A stretch of DNA of 64,000 nt from Cellulosimicrobium cellulans (GTDB taxonomy: Bacteria; Actinomycetota; Actinomycetes; Actinomycetales; Cellulomonadaceae): positions 62,001 to 126,000 of the forward strand of contig NZ_VEGH01000010.1 of the NCBI RefSeq assembly GCF_007679345.1, read 5' to 3'. Below, one piece after another: positions 22,889-32,264 of this stretch. Made by a program: the position numbers and the translations under genes. Positions within the stretch are counted from its first letter, which is position 1, and the number at the start of each line of letters is the position of its first letter. The notes below the pieces were generated by a model. The model was given only the letters and a program-made list of their open reading frames with translations. It was not told where the DNA came from and ran no database searches.

Positions 22889-23501
22889 AACGCCCGGCGG
22901 GCGCGGCGGGCGCGGCGGGCGCGGCGGGCGCGGCGCGCTCGGCGGGTGCCGGCGCCGCCTGCGGGAGGGCCGCCAGCCAGCGGCGCGCCGCGCGCGGGGT
23001 GCGCAGGCGCACCACCGGGACCGTCCCCGTCGCCGCGAGGCGCCGGTAGCGCTCCCGGTAGGCGGCGTGCTCCGTCCACGACCAGAGCACGATGTTCTCC
23101 TCCGGGTCGGTGCGCACCAGCGACGCCAGCGACTCGGTGTTGCCGTGGTAGATCGGCCGGCGCAGCACCGCCCGCGCGAGCGTCCGGCGGACGACCCGCG
23201 CCATGACCAGCGGCCGCGGGTAGTCGAGCCACACGACGGCGTCCACGTCGTCGGCCAGCCCCTGCCGGACGTCGTTCCAGTTGCCGTCGACCACCCACCC
23301 GCCGGGTGCCCCGTCGAGGAACTCCCGCAGGATCCCGCGCGCGACCTCGGGGTCCTTCTTCACCCAGCCCGGCCCCCAGAACACCTCGTCGAGCTCGCGG
23401 TGCGGGACGCCGAGGCGCCGCGCGAGCGCGCGGGCGAACGTCGTCTTGCCCGCGCCGGAGTTGCCGACGACGCGCACGCGCCGCGGGGGCCAGGTCGTCA
23501 T
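22878..23501 (-). CDS. P-loop nucleoside-kinase-like protein (topology-modulation/FlaR type)
   Basis: A 207-residue P-loop protein with Walker A GNSGAGKT (13-20), the lid and base features LDEVFWGPGWVKKD and WVVDGNW, and an RRP..HGNTESL segment near residue 115. These are typical of the small adenylate-kinase-like proteins annotated as DNA topology modulation or FlaR; their true substrate is not established. The C-terminus is abnormal: a 9-bp repeat encodes Ala/Pro residues and the frame then runs into a palindrome, ending at a TAG inside its arm (22878-22880). Confidence 0.75.
   Translation of the reverse strand: MTTWPPRRVRVVGNSGAGKTTFARALARRLGVPHRELDEVFWGPGWVKKDPEVARGILREFLDGAPGGWVVDGNWNDVRQGLADDVDAVVWLDYPRPLVMARVVRRTLARAVLRRPIYHGNTESLASLVRTDPEENIVLWSWTEHAAYRERYRRLAATGTVPVVRLRTPRAARRWLAALPQAAPAPAERAAPAAPAAPAAPAGRSPR
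22896..22931. repeat. 9-bp microsatellite in the P-loop gene end
   Basis: Four perfect tandem copies of GGCGGGCGC, encoding an Ala/Pro-rich tail (APAAPAAPA) of the minus-strand P-loop protein. A likely site of length variation between strains. Confidence 0.85.
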
Positions 23502-23577
23502 CGGGGCAGCCTAACGACGCGCCCGACGACGCCCCGGCGCCCCCTGCCGTCCCCGCGGCCCGACCACCCGCGCGGCG

Positions 23578-25731
23578 TCAGCCCTCGGCGAGCACCGACG
23601 CGAGCGACCGCAGCCGCGCGTTGGTGAACAGGTCGTCCAGCAGGACCAGCCGCCCGGCGCCGTCCGCCAGCGGCACGCGCCAGTTCGGGTACTCCTGGTC
23701 GGTCCCGGGCTGGTTCTGCGCGCGGCGCTCCCCCACGGCGTCGGCCAGCGAGACCCCGACCAGCACGCTCGGCGTGCGGAGCACGTACCGGTGCAGCGCC
23801 TCCACGACCTCCCGCTCGGTGGGGTCGTCGCCGAGCAGGCCGCGCTCGCGCAGCACCGCCAGCATCGCCTCGCGCTCGGCCCGGGCGGCCCGCCGCACCT
23901 GCTCGACCGGCTCGGTCAGCAGCCCCAGCCGCTCGCGCAGGGCGACGTGCTCCTCGGCGAGGTAGCCGGCCGTCGGCGGCAGGTCGTGCGTCGTCACCGA
24001 GGACAGCGCGAGCCGGCGGTAGTCCTCGGGCGGCAGCGGGCGGCCCTCGCCGTCCTTCTCGAACCACAGGATGGAGGTGCCCAGCACGCCGCGGTCCAGC
24101 AGGTACTCGCGCACCCACGGCTCGACGTTCCCGAGGTCCTCGCCGATGACGACCGCACCCGCGCGGTGCGCCTCGAGCGCGAGGATGCCGATCATCGCGT
24201 CGTGGTCGTACCGGACGTAGGTGGCCTCGGCGGGGCTGTTGCCCTGCGGGATCCACCACAGCCGGAACAGCCCGATGATGTGGTCGATCCGGACGGCGCC
24301 CGCGTGCCGCAGCACGGTGCGCAGCATGTCCCGGTACGGCCGGTACGCGACCCGCTCGAGCTCGGCGGGGTGCCACGGCGGCTGCGACCAGTCCTGGCCC
24401 TGCTGGTTGTACATGTCCGGCGGCGCCCCGACCGACGCGCCGCGCGCCAGCACCGACCCGAGCGCCCACGCGTCCGAGCCGTCCGGGTGCACGCCGACGG
24501 CGAGGTCGTGCATGACGCCGATCGACATGCCGGCCTCGTGGGCGGTGCGCTGGGCGGTGGCGAGCTGCTCGTCGCACAGCCACTGGAGCCAGCAGTAGAA
24601 CTGCACGCGCTCGGCGAGCTCGGTGCGGGCGCGCAGGGCGCCGGGCGCGGCGGGGTCGCGCAGGTCGGCGGGCCACGGCGGCGGGCCGTGCCGCTCGGCC
24701 AGGGCGCACCACAGCGCGAAGTCCTCCAGCCCCCGCCCCTCGCGTCGGCGGAAGTCGTCGAACGCCGACTGCCGGGCGGCGGACCGCGGCGCGGCGAACA
24801 CCACCTCCAGCGCGGCCTTCTTGGCGGCCCAGACCACGTCCCGGTCGATGGGCCCGTCGTCGGTGTCGAGGGCCAGCGCCTGCTCGGCCGACCACTCGAC
24901 GAGCGCCCGGTCGGCGGACGACAGGTACGCCGTCTCGGGGACGTCCTCGACGCGCAGGTACAGCGGGTTCACGAACCGGCGCGTGGTGGGCAGGTACGGC
25001 GACGGCGTCAGCGGCGGCACCGGCTCGGCGGCGTGCAGCGGGTTGATGAGCAGGAACTGCGCACCCGCCTCGTGCCCCGAGAGCCACGCCAGGTCGGCCA
25101 GGTCCCGCAGGTCGCCCGCGCCCCAGGACGCCCGCGAGCGCACCGAGTACAGCTGCACCATCAGGCCCCAGGCGCGCTTCTCGTCGAGCGCGGCCGGCAG
25201 CGCCAGCCGGTCGGGCGTCACGGCCAGCGGGCTCGCCGCCTCCCCGGACGGGCCGGACGTGCGCAGCAGGTGCCAGCCGAGCGGCAGCCCGGCCGGCACG
25301 GTGAACGTCGCGCGCCCGACCTGCCGGCCGTCGACCGTGCGCGGCTCCACCAGGACGTCGGCCTGCTCCAGCTCGACCCGCTCGGTCACCGCGCCCGCGG
25401 CGCGCCGGCCGCGCCCCTCGGCGCCGTCGACCTCGACCCACGCCCGCACCTGGTCGCCGTGCGTGACGTGCACCGGGACCTGCACGGCGTCGGACTGCCG
25501 GACCACGACGACCGGCGGCAGCACCCGGCGCCACGGGGCGTCCTCGGCGTGCCGCAGCGCGACCTCGACCCGCTCGGGCGTCGAGGCGTCCACGCCGAGC
25601 GCCCCCAGCACGGCGACCAGGGTGGCGGGGGCGACGTCGCGCATCCCGCCGTTGAACTCCTGGAACTCGGTGGCGACGCCGTGCGCCCGCGCCAGGTCCA
25701 GCAGGGACGGGGAGGGTGTGTGCTCGGCCAC
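23578..25731 (-). CDS. malQ: 4-alpha-glucanotransferase (amylomaltase)
   Basis: A 717-residue GH77 enzyme that transfers maltodextrin units between alpha-1,4-glucans. After an N-terminal beta domain of about 150 residues found in actinobacterial MalQ, the barrel carries the GH77 blocks: WGLMVQLYSVRS, GVMHDLAVGVH, the nucleophile region AVRIDHIIGLFRLWWIP, IGEDLGNVEPWV with the acid/base Glu, and TTHDLPPTAGY. The GTG start lacks a ribosome site but has CAGGAT 6 nt upstream, so it is leaderless. It is next to, but separately transcribed from, the P-loop gene. Confidence 0.92.
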   Translation of the reverse strand: MAEHTPSPSLLDLARAHGVATEFQEFNGGMRDVAPATLVAVLGALGVDASTPERVEVALRHAEDAPWRRVLPPVVVVRQSDAVQVPVHVTHGDQVRAWVEVDGAEGRGRRAAGAVTERVELEQADVLVEPRTVDGRQVGRATFTVPAGLPLGWHLLRTSGPSGEAASPLAVTPDRLALPAALDEKRAWGLMVQLYSVRSRASWGAGDLRDLADLAWLSGHEAGAQFLLINPLHAAEPVPPLTPSPYLPTTRRFVNPLYLRVEDVPETAYLSSADRALVEWSAEQALALDTDDGPIDRDVVWAAKKAALEVVFAAPRSAARQSAFDDFRRREGRGLEDFALWCALAERHGPPPWPADLRDPAAPGALRARTELAERVQFYCWLQWLCDEQLATAQRTAHEAGMSIGVMHDLAVGVHPDGSDAWALGSVLARGASVGAPPDMYNQQGQDWSQPPWHPAELERVAYRPYRDMLRTVLRHAGAVRIDHIIGLFRLWWIPQGNSPAEATYVRYDHDAMIGILALEAHRAGAVVIGEDLGNVEPWVREYLLDRGVLGTSILWFEKDGEGRPLPPEDYRRLALSSVTTHDLPPTAGYLAEEHVALRERLGLLTEPVEQVRRAARAEREAMLAVLRERGLLGDDPTEREVVEALHRYVLRTPSVLVGVSLADAVGERRAQNQPGTDQEYPNWRVPLADGAGRLVLLDDLFTNARLRSLASVLAEG

Positions 25732-25837
25732 ACGCCGATCCTGCCAGAGGGGCGCGGGTCACGCCGGGCAGCCGCGCTGGTGGGTGCGGGTGCGGGACCC
25801 GCGCCGCCGCGGCACCGGGCCCCCGCGGCCGGGGCCG

Positions 25838-25853
25838 TAGGGTGGCGCGCATG
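25838..25853 (+). promoter_or_regulatory. -10 element for leaderless prolyl oligopeptidase gene
   Basis: TAGGGT at 25838-25843 is 7 nt upstream of ATG 25851, with no ribosome site between. This decides the start against longer upstream in-frame possibilities. Confidence 0.6.
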
Positions 25854-28085
25854 ACCGCCGAGCCCGCCGCCACCGAGCCCGCCGACGTCGCCGCCGCCGC
25901 GACGCCGACCGCGACCGGCTACCCCGCCGCCCGCCGCCTCGACCTGGTCGAGGACCTGCACGGCCGCGCCGTCGCCGACCCGTACCGCTGGCTGGAGGAC
26001 CCCGAGGACCCGGAGACGGAGGCCTGGTCCACCGCGCAGGACGACCTGTACTCCGCGTACCGCGCGCGGGTCACGGCCGGCGACCTCGCGGACGGCCCGC
26101 TCGCGACCGGCCCGCTGACCGAGCGCCTGCGCGCGCTGCTCGGCGCCGGCTTCGTGGGCGTGCCCGCCTGGCGCGGCGACCGCCGGTTCTTCTCCCGGCG
26201 CACCGGCGACCAGGAGCACGCGGTGGTCGTCGTGGCGGAGCCGGACCCCGCGTCCCCGGGCGGCGAGCGCGAGCGGGTGCTCGTCGACCCCGTGGCGCTC
26301 GACCCCGCGGGCACCACCACGCTCGACGCGTGGCAGCCGAGCAAGGAGGGCGACCTGCTGGCGTACCAGGTGTCGCACGGCGGCACCGAGGAGAGCGTGC
26401 TGCACGTGCTCGACGTCGCGACCGGCGCGCTCGTGGAGGGCCCGGTCGACCGCGCCCGGTACTCCCCCGTCGCGTGGGAGCCGGGCGGCCGGTCGTTCTT
26501 CTACGTGCGGCGCCTGGCGCCCGACCTGCTGCCCGAGGGCGAGAAGCAGTACCACCGCCGGGTGTGGCGGCACGTGGTCGGCACCGACGCGGCGCAGGAC
26601 CTCGAGGTGTTCGGCGACGGCCTCGACATGACCAACTACTACGGCGTCTCGGTGTCCCGCGACGGCCGCTGGCTGATCGTCTCGGCGTCGGCCGGCACCG
26701 CACCGCGCACCGACGTGTGGATCGCCGACCTGGCCGCGACCGAGCCGGGCGCCGTCCCCGCCTTCCGCGAGGTCGCCGTCGGCGAGGACGCCGAGATCGG
26801 CGCCTGGGTCGGGCGCGACGGGCGGCTGTACCTGCACACCACGCTCGGCGCCGACCGCGGGCGGCTGGCCGTCGCCGACCCCGAGGAGCCCGGCGTCCCG
26901 CACTGGCGCACCCTGCTGCCCGAGGACCCCGAGGCGGTGCTGGAGGACGTCGCGTTCACCGACGGCGGCGGGGACGACACGACCCCGCGGCGGCTCGTCG
27001 CGGCCTGGCGCCGGCACGCGGTCAGCGAGATCACCGTGCACGATCCGGCGACCGGCGAGCGGCTGCCCGGCGACGCCGGCACCGTCGACCTGCCCGGGCT
27101 CGGCTCCACCGGCGGGCTGGTCACGCGCCCCGACGGCGGCCCGGACGTCTGGTTCTCGTACACCGACCACACGACGGTCGCCGAGGTGCACCGGTACGAC
27201 GCGCAGACCGGGACGACCTCCCTGTGGGCGGCCCCGCCCGGGGTGGTCGCCGACCTGCCCGACGTGCGGGTGCAGCGCGTCGTCGCCACCAGCGCCGACG
27301 GCACCGAGGTGCGGGCGTTCGTCGTGGCGCGGGCCGACGCGCTGGACGCCGACGGCCGCCCGCTCGCCCCCGCACCGACGATCCTCTACGGCTACGGCGG
27401 CTTCCAGATCTCGCTCGACCCGGCGTACTCCGCCACCACGCTGGCCTGGGTCGAGGCCGGCGGCGTCTACGTCGTCGCCAACCTGCGCGGCGGCGGCGAG
27501 GAGGGCGAGGACTGGCACCGCGCCGGACGCCGCGGGCACAAGCAGCACGTCTTCGACGACTTCCACGCCGTGGCGCGGCTGCTGGTCGACGACGGCTGGA
27601 CCACCACGGACCGGCTGGCGTGCTGGGGCGGGTCGAACGGCGGCCTGCTGGTCGGCGCCGCGCTGACCCAGCACCCGGAGACGTTCGCGGCGGTGGTCTG
27701 CTCGGCCCCGCTGCTCGACATGGTGCGGTACCAGCACTTCGGGCTCGGGACGACGTGGACCGACGAGTACGGCGACGCCGGCACCCCGCGGGAGCTGGAC
27801 TGGCTGCTGTCCTACTCGCCGTACCACCGGGTGGTCGACGGCACCGCGTACCCGGCGACGCTGTTCACGATCTTCGACGGCGACACCCGGGTCGACCCGC
27901 TGCACGCGCGCAAGCTCGGGGCGGCGCTGCAGGCCGCGACCTCCGCCCCGCTCGACGACGCGCCGGTCCTGGTCCGCCGGGAGAAGGGCGTCGGGCACGG
28001 CGGCCGCGCGCTGTCCCGCACCGTGGCCCTGACCGTCGAGCAGCTGCAGTTCGTCGCGGACCGCACCGGCCTGGCCCGCCGCTGA
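25851..28085 (+). CDS. Prolyl oligopeptidase family serine peptidase (S9A)
   Basis: A 744-residue two-domain protein: an N-terminal seven-bladed propeller (ADPYRWLED start, about 60-430) and a C-terminal alpha/beta-hydrolase. Catalytic Ser595 lies in CWGGSNGG, the Asp in FDGDTRVDP and His716 in GVGHGGR. It cleaves short peptides, often after Pro or basic residues (oligopeptidase B-like). No signal peptide, so cytoplasmic. Leaderless start at ATG 25851. Divergent from malQ with a promoter region of about 120 bp. Confidence 0.9.
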   Translation: MTAEPAATEPADVAAAATPTATGYPAARRLDLVEDLHGRAVADPYRWLEDPEDPETEAWSTAQDDLYSAYRARVTAGDLADGPLATGPLTERLRALLGAGFVGVPAWRGDRRFFSRRTGDQEHAVVVVAEPDPASPGGERERVLVDPVALDPAGTTTLDAWQPSKEGDLLAYQVSHGGTEESVLHVLDVATGALVEGPVDRARYSPVAWEPGGRSFFYVRRLAPDLLPEGEKQYHRRVWRHVVGTDAAQDLEVFGDGLDMTNYYGVSVSRDGRWLIVSASAGTAPRTDVWIADLAATEPGAVPAFREVAVGEDAEIGAWVGRDGRLYLHTTLGADRGRLAVADPEEPGVPHWRTLLPEDPEAVLEDVAFTDGGGDDTTPRRLVAAWRRHAVSEITVHDPATGERLPGDAGTVDLPGLGSTGGLVTRPDGGPDVWFSYTDHTTVAEVHRYDAQTGTTSLWAAPPGVVADLPDVRVQRVVATSADGTEVRAFVVARADALDADGRPLAPAPTILYGYGGFQISLDPAYSATTLAWVEAGGVYVVANLRGGGEEGEDWHRAGRRGHKQHVFDDFHAVARLLVDDGWTTTDRLACWGGSNGGLLVGAALTQHPETFAAVVCSAPLLDMVRYQHFGLGTTWTDEYGDAGTPRELDWLLSYSPYHRVVDGTAYPATLFTIFDGDTRVDPLHARKLGAALQAATSAPLDDAPVLVRREKGVGHGGRALSRTVALTVEQLQFVADRTGLARR

Positions 28086-28197
28086 CGCCCGCCCGCGCGG
28101 GGACGCGGGGCCCGTGCGGCGCGGGAGCGTGTGCGGGTCCCGTGGGGGCCGCGTGCGGGCCGCGCGACCCCGCCGGGGTGGCCGCTAGCGTGGACCG

Positions 28198-29205
28198 GTG
28201 ATCGCCGCGTCCCTCCCCTCCGTCCTGCCGGCCGCGTCCGACGACCCGGCCGCCGCCCTCGCCGACAACGCCGACGCCCTCGTCGACTGGCTGCTCGGCC
28301 CCGGCCTGCGCATCGCGCTGATCATCGTGATCGGCGCCGTCGCGCTGCTGATCGTCCGGCGCCTGATCAAGGTCGTCACCGAGCACATCGCCGACGGCAC
28401 GTCGCTGCTGCAGCGCGGCATCGCCAAGCCGCTCGGCGGGACCGAGGTCGCCTCGGCCCTGCGCAAGGTCAACCCGATCGCGAACGCCCGGCGCACCCAG
28501 CGCGCCCGGACCATCGGCTCGGTGCTGCGCTCGACCGCCGGCATCGTCATCGGCACCGTCGTCGTGCTGTCCGTGCTCGACCAGGTCGGGGTGAACATCG
28601 CCCCGTTCATCGCCTCGGCCGGGATCGTCGGCGTCGCGCTCGGCTTCGGCGCGCAGAGCCTGGTGAAGGACTTCCTGTCCGGGATGTTCATGCTGCTGGA
28701 GGACCAGTACGGCGTCGGCGACGTGGTCGACGTCGGCCCCGCGCAGGGCACGGTCGAGTCGGTCGGGCTGCGCGTGACCAAGATCCGCGACGCCGACGGC
28801 ACCCTCTGGTACGTCCCCAACGGCTCGATGCTCCGGGTCGGCAACAAGACCCAGGGCTGGGCCAACGCCGTGGTCGAGGTGAAGGTCGACTACTTCGCGG
28901 ACCTCGACCGGGTCGGCGACGTGCTGGTCGGCGCCGCTGCGCGGCTGGCCGAGGACCCGGCACTCGGCCCGTCGATGGAGGGCTCCGCCACCGTGACGAC
29001 CGCCGAGGACCTGTCGTTCGACGCGGTGACGGTCAAGCTCGTGCAGCGCACCGCCCCCGCGCGGCAGTGGGCGGTCGCCCGCGCCCTGCGCACCGCGGTC
29101 CGCGAGGCGCTGGAGGCCGCGGACATCCCGCTCGCCGGTCAGCGCGAGGCGCTGGAGGCGCACCGCGAGCGCGTGTCGGCGACGGACGACCCCGCGACGG
29201 ACTGA
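28198..29205 (+). CDS. MscS-family mechanosensitive channel
   Basis: A 335-residue membrane protein. Helices are at about 36-54 and 112-130, with the pore helix at 137-165 (FIASAGIVGVALGFGAQSLVKDFLSG), rich in the Gly/Ala packing residues of MscS TM3. The cytoplasmic beta domain (GDVVDVGPAQGTVESVGLRVTKIRD) and alpha/beta domain follow. It should release small solutes on osmotic downshock. The GTG start has TAGCGT (28186-28191) 6 nt upstream and no ribosome site, so it is leaderless. Confidence 0.9.
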   Translation: MIAASLPSVLPAASDDPAAALADNADALVDWLLGPGLRIALIIVIGAVALLIVRRLIKVVTEHIADGTSLLQRGIAKPLGGTEVASALRKVNPIANARRTQRARTIGSVLRSTAGIVIGTVVVLSVLDQVGVNIAPFIASAGIVGVALGFGAQSLVKDFLSGMFMLLEDQYGVGDVVDVGPAQGTVESVGLRVTKIRDADGTLWYVPNGSMLRVGNKTQGWANAVVEVKVDYFADLDRVGDVLVGAAARLAEDPALGPSMEGSATVTTAEDLSFDAVTVKLVQRTAPARQWAVARALRTAVREALEAADIPLAGQREALEAHRERVSATDDPATD

Positions 29206-29260
29206 CGCGCCGCCGTCGACCCGGGCCGGGTCCGCCGGGTGGACGGCCGCCGCCGGACGC

Positions 29261-29316
29261 GCGACGGCCCCGGTCGCGCCGGTCCCCCTCGGGGTCGGTG
29301 CGGCCGGGGCCGTCGC
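29261..29316. terminator. Bidirectional terminator hairpin
   Basis: Perfect 13-bp arms GCGACGGCCCCGG (29261-29273) and complement (29304-29316) between the convergent mscS and PTS EIIB genes. Confidence 0.75.
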
Positions 29317-29331
29317 CGTGCGGGACCTGCG

Positions 29332-29562
29332 TCAGCGCAGGCCGTCGAGCTCCGCGGCCAGGTTGTCGGCCTCGGGGCCGACGATGACCTGGACGATGCG
29401 CCCGGAGCGCACGACGCCGAACGCGCCGGTCGCCTTGAGGGCGTCCTCGTCGACGCGCTGCGGGTCGGTGACCTCGACCCGCAGGCGCGTGATGCAGGGC
29501 TCGAGGTCGACGACGTTGCCGCCGCCGCCCAGGGCCACCAGGATCTGCTCTGCCTTGCTCAA
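29332..29562 (-). CDS. Stand-alone PTS EIIB domain (glucose/GlcNAc type)
   Basis: A 76-residue protein comprising only the EIIB domain of the glucose superfamily. The phosphorylated Cys23 lies in [12 protein letters not shown], followed by [15 protein letters not shown]. In the PTS this Cys passes phosphate from EIIA to the incoming sugar at EIIC. No EIIA or EIIC gene is in the window, so its partner must be elsewhere, as happens with the split GlcNAc PTS of streptomycetes and relatives. The start codon is TTG (29562); a weak GGGGG stretch lies upstream. Confidence 0.85.
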   Translation of the reverse strand: MSKAEQILVALGGGGNVVDLEPCITRLRVEVTDPQRVDEDALKATGAFGVVRSGRIVQVIVGPEADNLAAELDGLR

Positions 29563-29705
29563 TGGAACCCCCGTGGTGCTGTTCTGCGGAATGCCCCCGC
29601 GGCCACCCGCGCGGGCGGTCGCCTGGGCTCCAGCCTAGTCCGCGCGGTGGCCCGCGACCGGGTGCGACGCCCGGACCCCGCCCCGCGCGGTGCGAGACTG
29701 TCGCC

Positions 29706-30206
29706 ATGACCGACCAGCCGCCGCCACCCGCGCCCCGCCCGGCCGGCCCGACCCTCCCGCTGAGCGCCGCGGCACCCGCGGCGTCCCCCGTCGCCCCGGC
29801 GCCCGAGGGCAGCGCCGAGGCCCGCCGCCGCGAGTCGTTCTACGAGGCCGTCGGCGGCCACGTGACGTTCACCCGGCTGGTCGACGCGTTCTACGACGGC
29901 GTCGCCGGCGACCCGGTGCTGAAGCCGATGTACCCCGAGGAGGACCTCGGCCCCGCGAAGCGCCGGCTGACGATGTTCCTCGAGCAGTACTGGGGCGGGC
30001 CGACCGCCTACTCCGAGGAGCGCGGCCACCCCCGGCTGCGGATGCGGCACATGCCGTTCACCGTCGACCCCGACGCGCGCGACCGGTGGCTGCGGCACAT
30101 GCGCGCGGCGGTCGACACCCTCGGGCTGGCTCCGCTGCACGAGGCGACGCTGTGGGACTACCTGGAGCGGGCCGCGCACTCGCTGGTCAACTCCGCGGGA
30201 CGCTGA
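29706..30206 (+). CDS. glbO: Truncated haemoglobin, group II (GlbO type)
   Basis: A 166-residue protein: about 40 Pro/Ala-rich residues and then a complete 2/2 globin. Group II signatures are clear: [60 protein letters not shown] with the proximal His, and [12 protein letters not shown] with the Trp at G8. It binds O2 or NO and probably protects respiration. The N-terminal extension is unusual. GAGACT 6 nt before ATG 29706 indicates a leaderless start. Confidence 0.92.
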   Translation: MTDQPPPPAPRPAGPTLPLSAAAPAASPVAPAPEGSAEARRRESFYEAVGGHVTFTRLVDAFYDGVAGDPVLKPMYPEEDLGPAKRRLTMFLEQYWGGPTAYSEERGHPRLRMRHMPFTVDPDARDRWLRHMRAAVDTLGLAPLHEATLWDYLERAAHSLVNSAGR

Positions 30207-30281
30207 CCCGGCTCGACGGGAGCACCGAGTCGGCACCGACGGCGCACCGGCCGGGCGGGCCGTCGTGAGACGCTGGCCCGC

Positions 30282-31175
30282 GTGACCGACGCCGCACCCT
30301 CGACCGCTCCCGCCTCCGCCCCCGACCCGATCACCGCGCTGCTCGGCGTCCTCGACGTCGCCCCCGGCGCCGGCCCGGACGCCTTCACCGCCACGAACCT
30401 GCCGAAGCCCGGCGGCCGGGTGTTCGGCGGCCAGGTCATCGCGCAGGCGCTCGTCGCGGCGGGGCGTACCGTCCCGGAGGGCCGGCTGCCGCACTCGCTG
30501 CACGGGTACTTCCTGCGCGCGGGCGAGGTCGGCACCCCGATCGAGCTGGGGGTCGAGCGGTTGCGCGACGGCCGGTCGTTCTCCGCGCGGCGCACGCACG
30601 CGGCGCAGGACGGCGACCCGATCCTGTCGATGATCGCCTCGTTCCAGGAGGACCAGCCCGGCGTCGAGCACACCGAGCCCGCACCGGACGTCCCCGCACC
30701 CGAGGACGTGGAGTCGGCGATGGACCGGATGGGCCACCTCGACCACCCCGTCGCCCGGTTCTGGACGCACGAGAGCGCGTTCGACGTCCGGCACGTCGGC
30801 GGCTCGCTCTACCTGGGCCCGGCCCCGACGCCGGAGGGCCGGCAGCGGGTGTGGATGCGCGCCAAGGGCGCCCTGCCCGACGACCAGCTGCTGCACCGCG
30901 CGCTGCTCGCGTTCGCCTGCGACCAGATCATGCTCGAGCCGGTGCTGCGCCGCGCCGGGCTGTCCTGGCTCACGCCGGGGCTGTCGGTGGCGAGCCTGGA
31001 CCACGCCATGTGGTGGCACCGGGACGTGCGGGTCGACGACTGGCTGCTGTTCGACCAGGACAGCCCGTCGGCGCAGGGCGGGCGCGGGCTCGGCAGCACC
31101 CGGGTGTTCGACCGCTCCGGCGCGCTGCTGGCGACCATCGCCCAGGAGGGCATGGTCCGGGTCCCGGCCGCCTGA
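30282..31175 (+). CDS. tesB: Acyl-CoA thioesterase II
   Basis: A 297-residue double-hotdog thioesterase that hydrolyses medium- and long-chain acyl-CoA. It has GRVFGGQVIAQAL and SLHGYFLRAG in the first hotdog and ASLDHAMWWHR with the catalytic-region Asp in the second, then SGALLATIAQEGMVR at the end. Length is normal. The GTG start has GACGCT 7 nt upstream and no ribosome site. It follows glbO by 75 bases but appears to have its own promoter. Confidence 0.9.
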   Translation: MTDAAPSTAPASAPDPITALLGVLDVAPGAGPDAFTATNLPKPGGRVFGGQVIAQALVAAGRTVPEGRLPHSLHGYFLRAGEVGTPIELGVERLRDGRSFSARRTHAAQDGDPILSMIASFQEDQPGVEHTEPAPDVPAPEDVESAMDRMGHLDHPVARFWTHESAFDVRHVGGSLYLGPAPTPEGRQRVWMRAKGALPDDQLLHRALLAFACDQIMLEPVLRRAGLSWLTPGLSVASLDHAMWWHRDVRVDDWLLFDQDSPSAQGGRGLGSTRVFDRSGALLATIAQEGMVRVPAA

Positions 31176-31266
31176 CGCGCGGCGCGGCCGGTGCCCCGGC
31201 CGCCTCCCTGACGGCTCAGGCGCTCCGCTGGCGGGGCCCCGCACCCCGGTGCACAGTGTCCCGGTG

Positions 31267-32259
31267 GTGAGGCTGCGACGGGTCAGGATCGACTCCCCGG
31301 GGTGGACCCGGCGACGTGCGGGGAAGGGCTTCTCCTACCTCGACGTCGACCGCGTCACGCGGATCACCGACGTCGAGCACCTGGACCGGATCACCGCGCT
31401 GGCCATCCCGCCGGCCTGGCAGGACGTCTGGATCAGTCCGTGGGCCAACGGCCACATCCAGGCGGCCGGGCTGGACGACGCGCAGCGGCGCCAGTACCTC
31501 TACCACGAGCAGTGGCGGCGGCGCCGAGACCGGCTCAAGCACGACCACGTGCTCGACGTCGCGCGCCGGCTGCCTGCCGCGCGCCGGTCGGTGCGCCGTG
31601 ACCTCGCCCTGCCGGGGTTCCCGCGGGCGAAGGCCCTCGCCCTGGCGTTCCGGCTGCTCGACCTCGCGTACTTCCGGGCCGGCGGCGAGGGTTACGCGCA
31701 GCGCAACGGCTCCTACGGCCTGGCGACGCTGCGCCGCGAACACGTCCAGGTCCTGGCCGACGACGACGGCGCCGAGACCGCCGTGCGGTTCCACTACCCC
31801 GCCAAGTCGGGGCAGATCCGGGACGTCGTCGTCGAGGACGCGCAGGTCGCGGAGCTCGTCGGCACGCTGCTGCGCCGGCGCGGCGGCGGGCCCGAGCTGC
31901 TGGCGTGGCGCGACGACGACGGCTGGCACGACATCACCAGCGCCGAGGTCGGCGCGGACGTCAAGCACCGGCTCGGCGACGACGCCAGCCCGAAGGACTT
32001 CCGCACCTGGCACGCGACGGTGCTCGCGGCGCGCGGGCTGGCGGCGTCCGGCGAGGCGCCGAAGTCCGAGCGGGGGCGGCGGCGGGTCGTGGCCACGGTC
32101 GTCAAGGCGGTGTCCCACGAGCTCGGCAACACCCCCGCGGTGTGCCGGGCGTCGTACATCGACCCGCGGGTCGTCGAGCTGTGGTCGCACGGCAGCACCA
32201 TCCGGCCCACGCGATCCCAGGCGGTCGCGGAGAAGGAGACGCTGGCGCTGCTGTCCTGA
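31267..32259 (+). CDS. DNA topoisomerase IB (poxvirus-type)
   Basis: A 330-residue type IB topoisomerase, which nicks duplex DNA via a 3'-phosphotyrosine and relaxes supercoils of either sign. The N-terminal DNA-binding domain (GKGFSYLDVDRV; ALAIPPAWQDVWISP; GHIQAAGLD) precedes the catalytic domain with R246 in FRTWHAT and nucleophile Y297 in CRASYIDPRV. In-frame GTGs lie at 31249, 31258, 31264 and 31267; I chose 31267 because CAGTGT ends 7 nt before it. It is convergent with the methyltransferase gene with only 5 bases between stops. Confidence 0.9.
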   Translation: MRLRRVRIDSPGWTRRRAGKGFSYLDVDRVTRITDVEHLDRITALAIPPAWQDVWISPWANGHIQAAGLDDAQRRQYLYHEQWRRRRDRLKHDHVLDVARRLPAARRSVRRDLALPGFPRAKALALAFRLLDLAYFRAGGEGYAQRNGSYGLATLRREHVQVLADDDGAETAVRFHYPAKSGQIRDVVVEDAQVAELVGTLLRRRGGGPELLAWRDDDGWHDITSAEVGADVKHRLGDDASPKDFRTWHATVLAARGLAASGEAPKSERGRRRVVATVVKAVSHELGNTPAVCRASYIDPRVVELWSHGSTIRPTRSQAVAEKETLALLS

Positions 32260-32264
32260 GGGCG

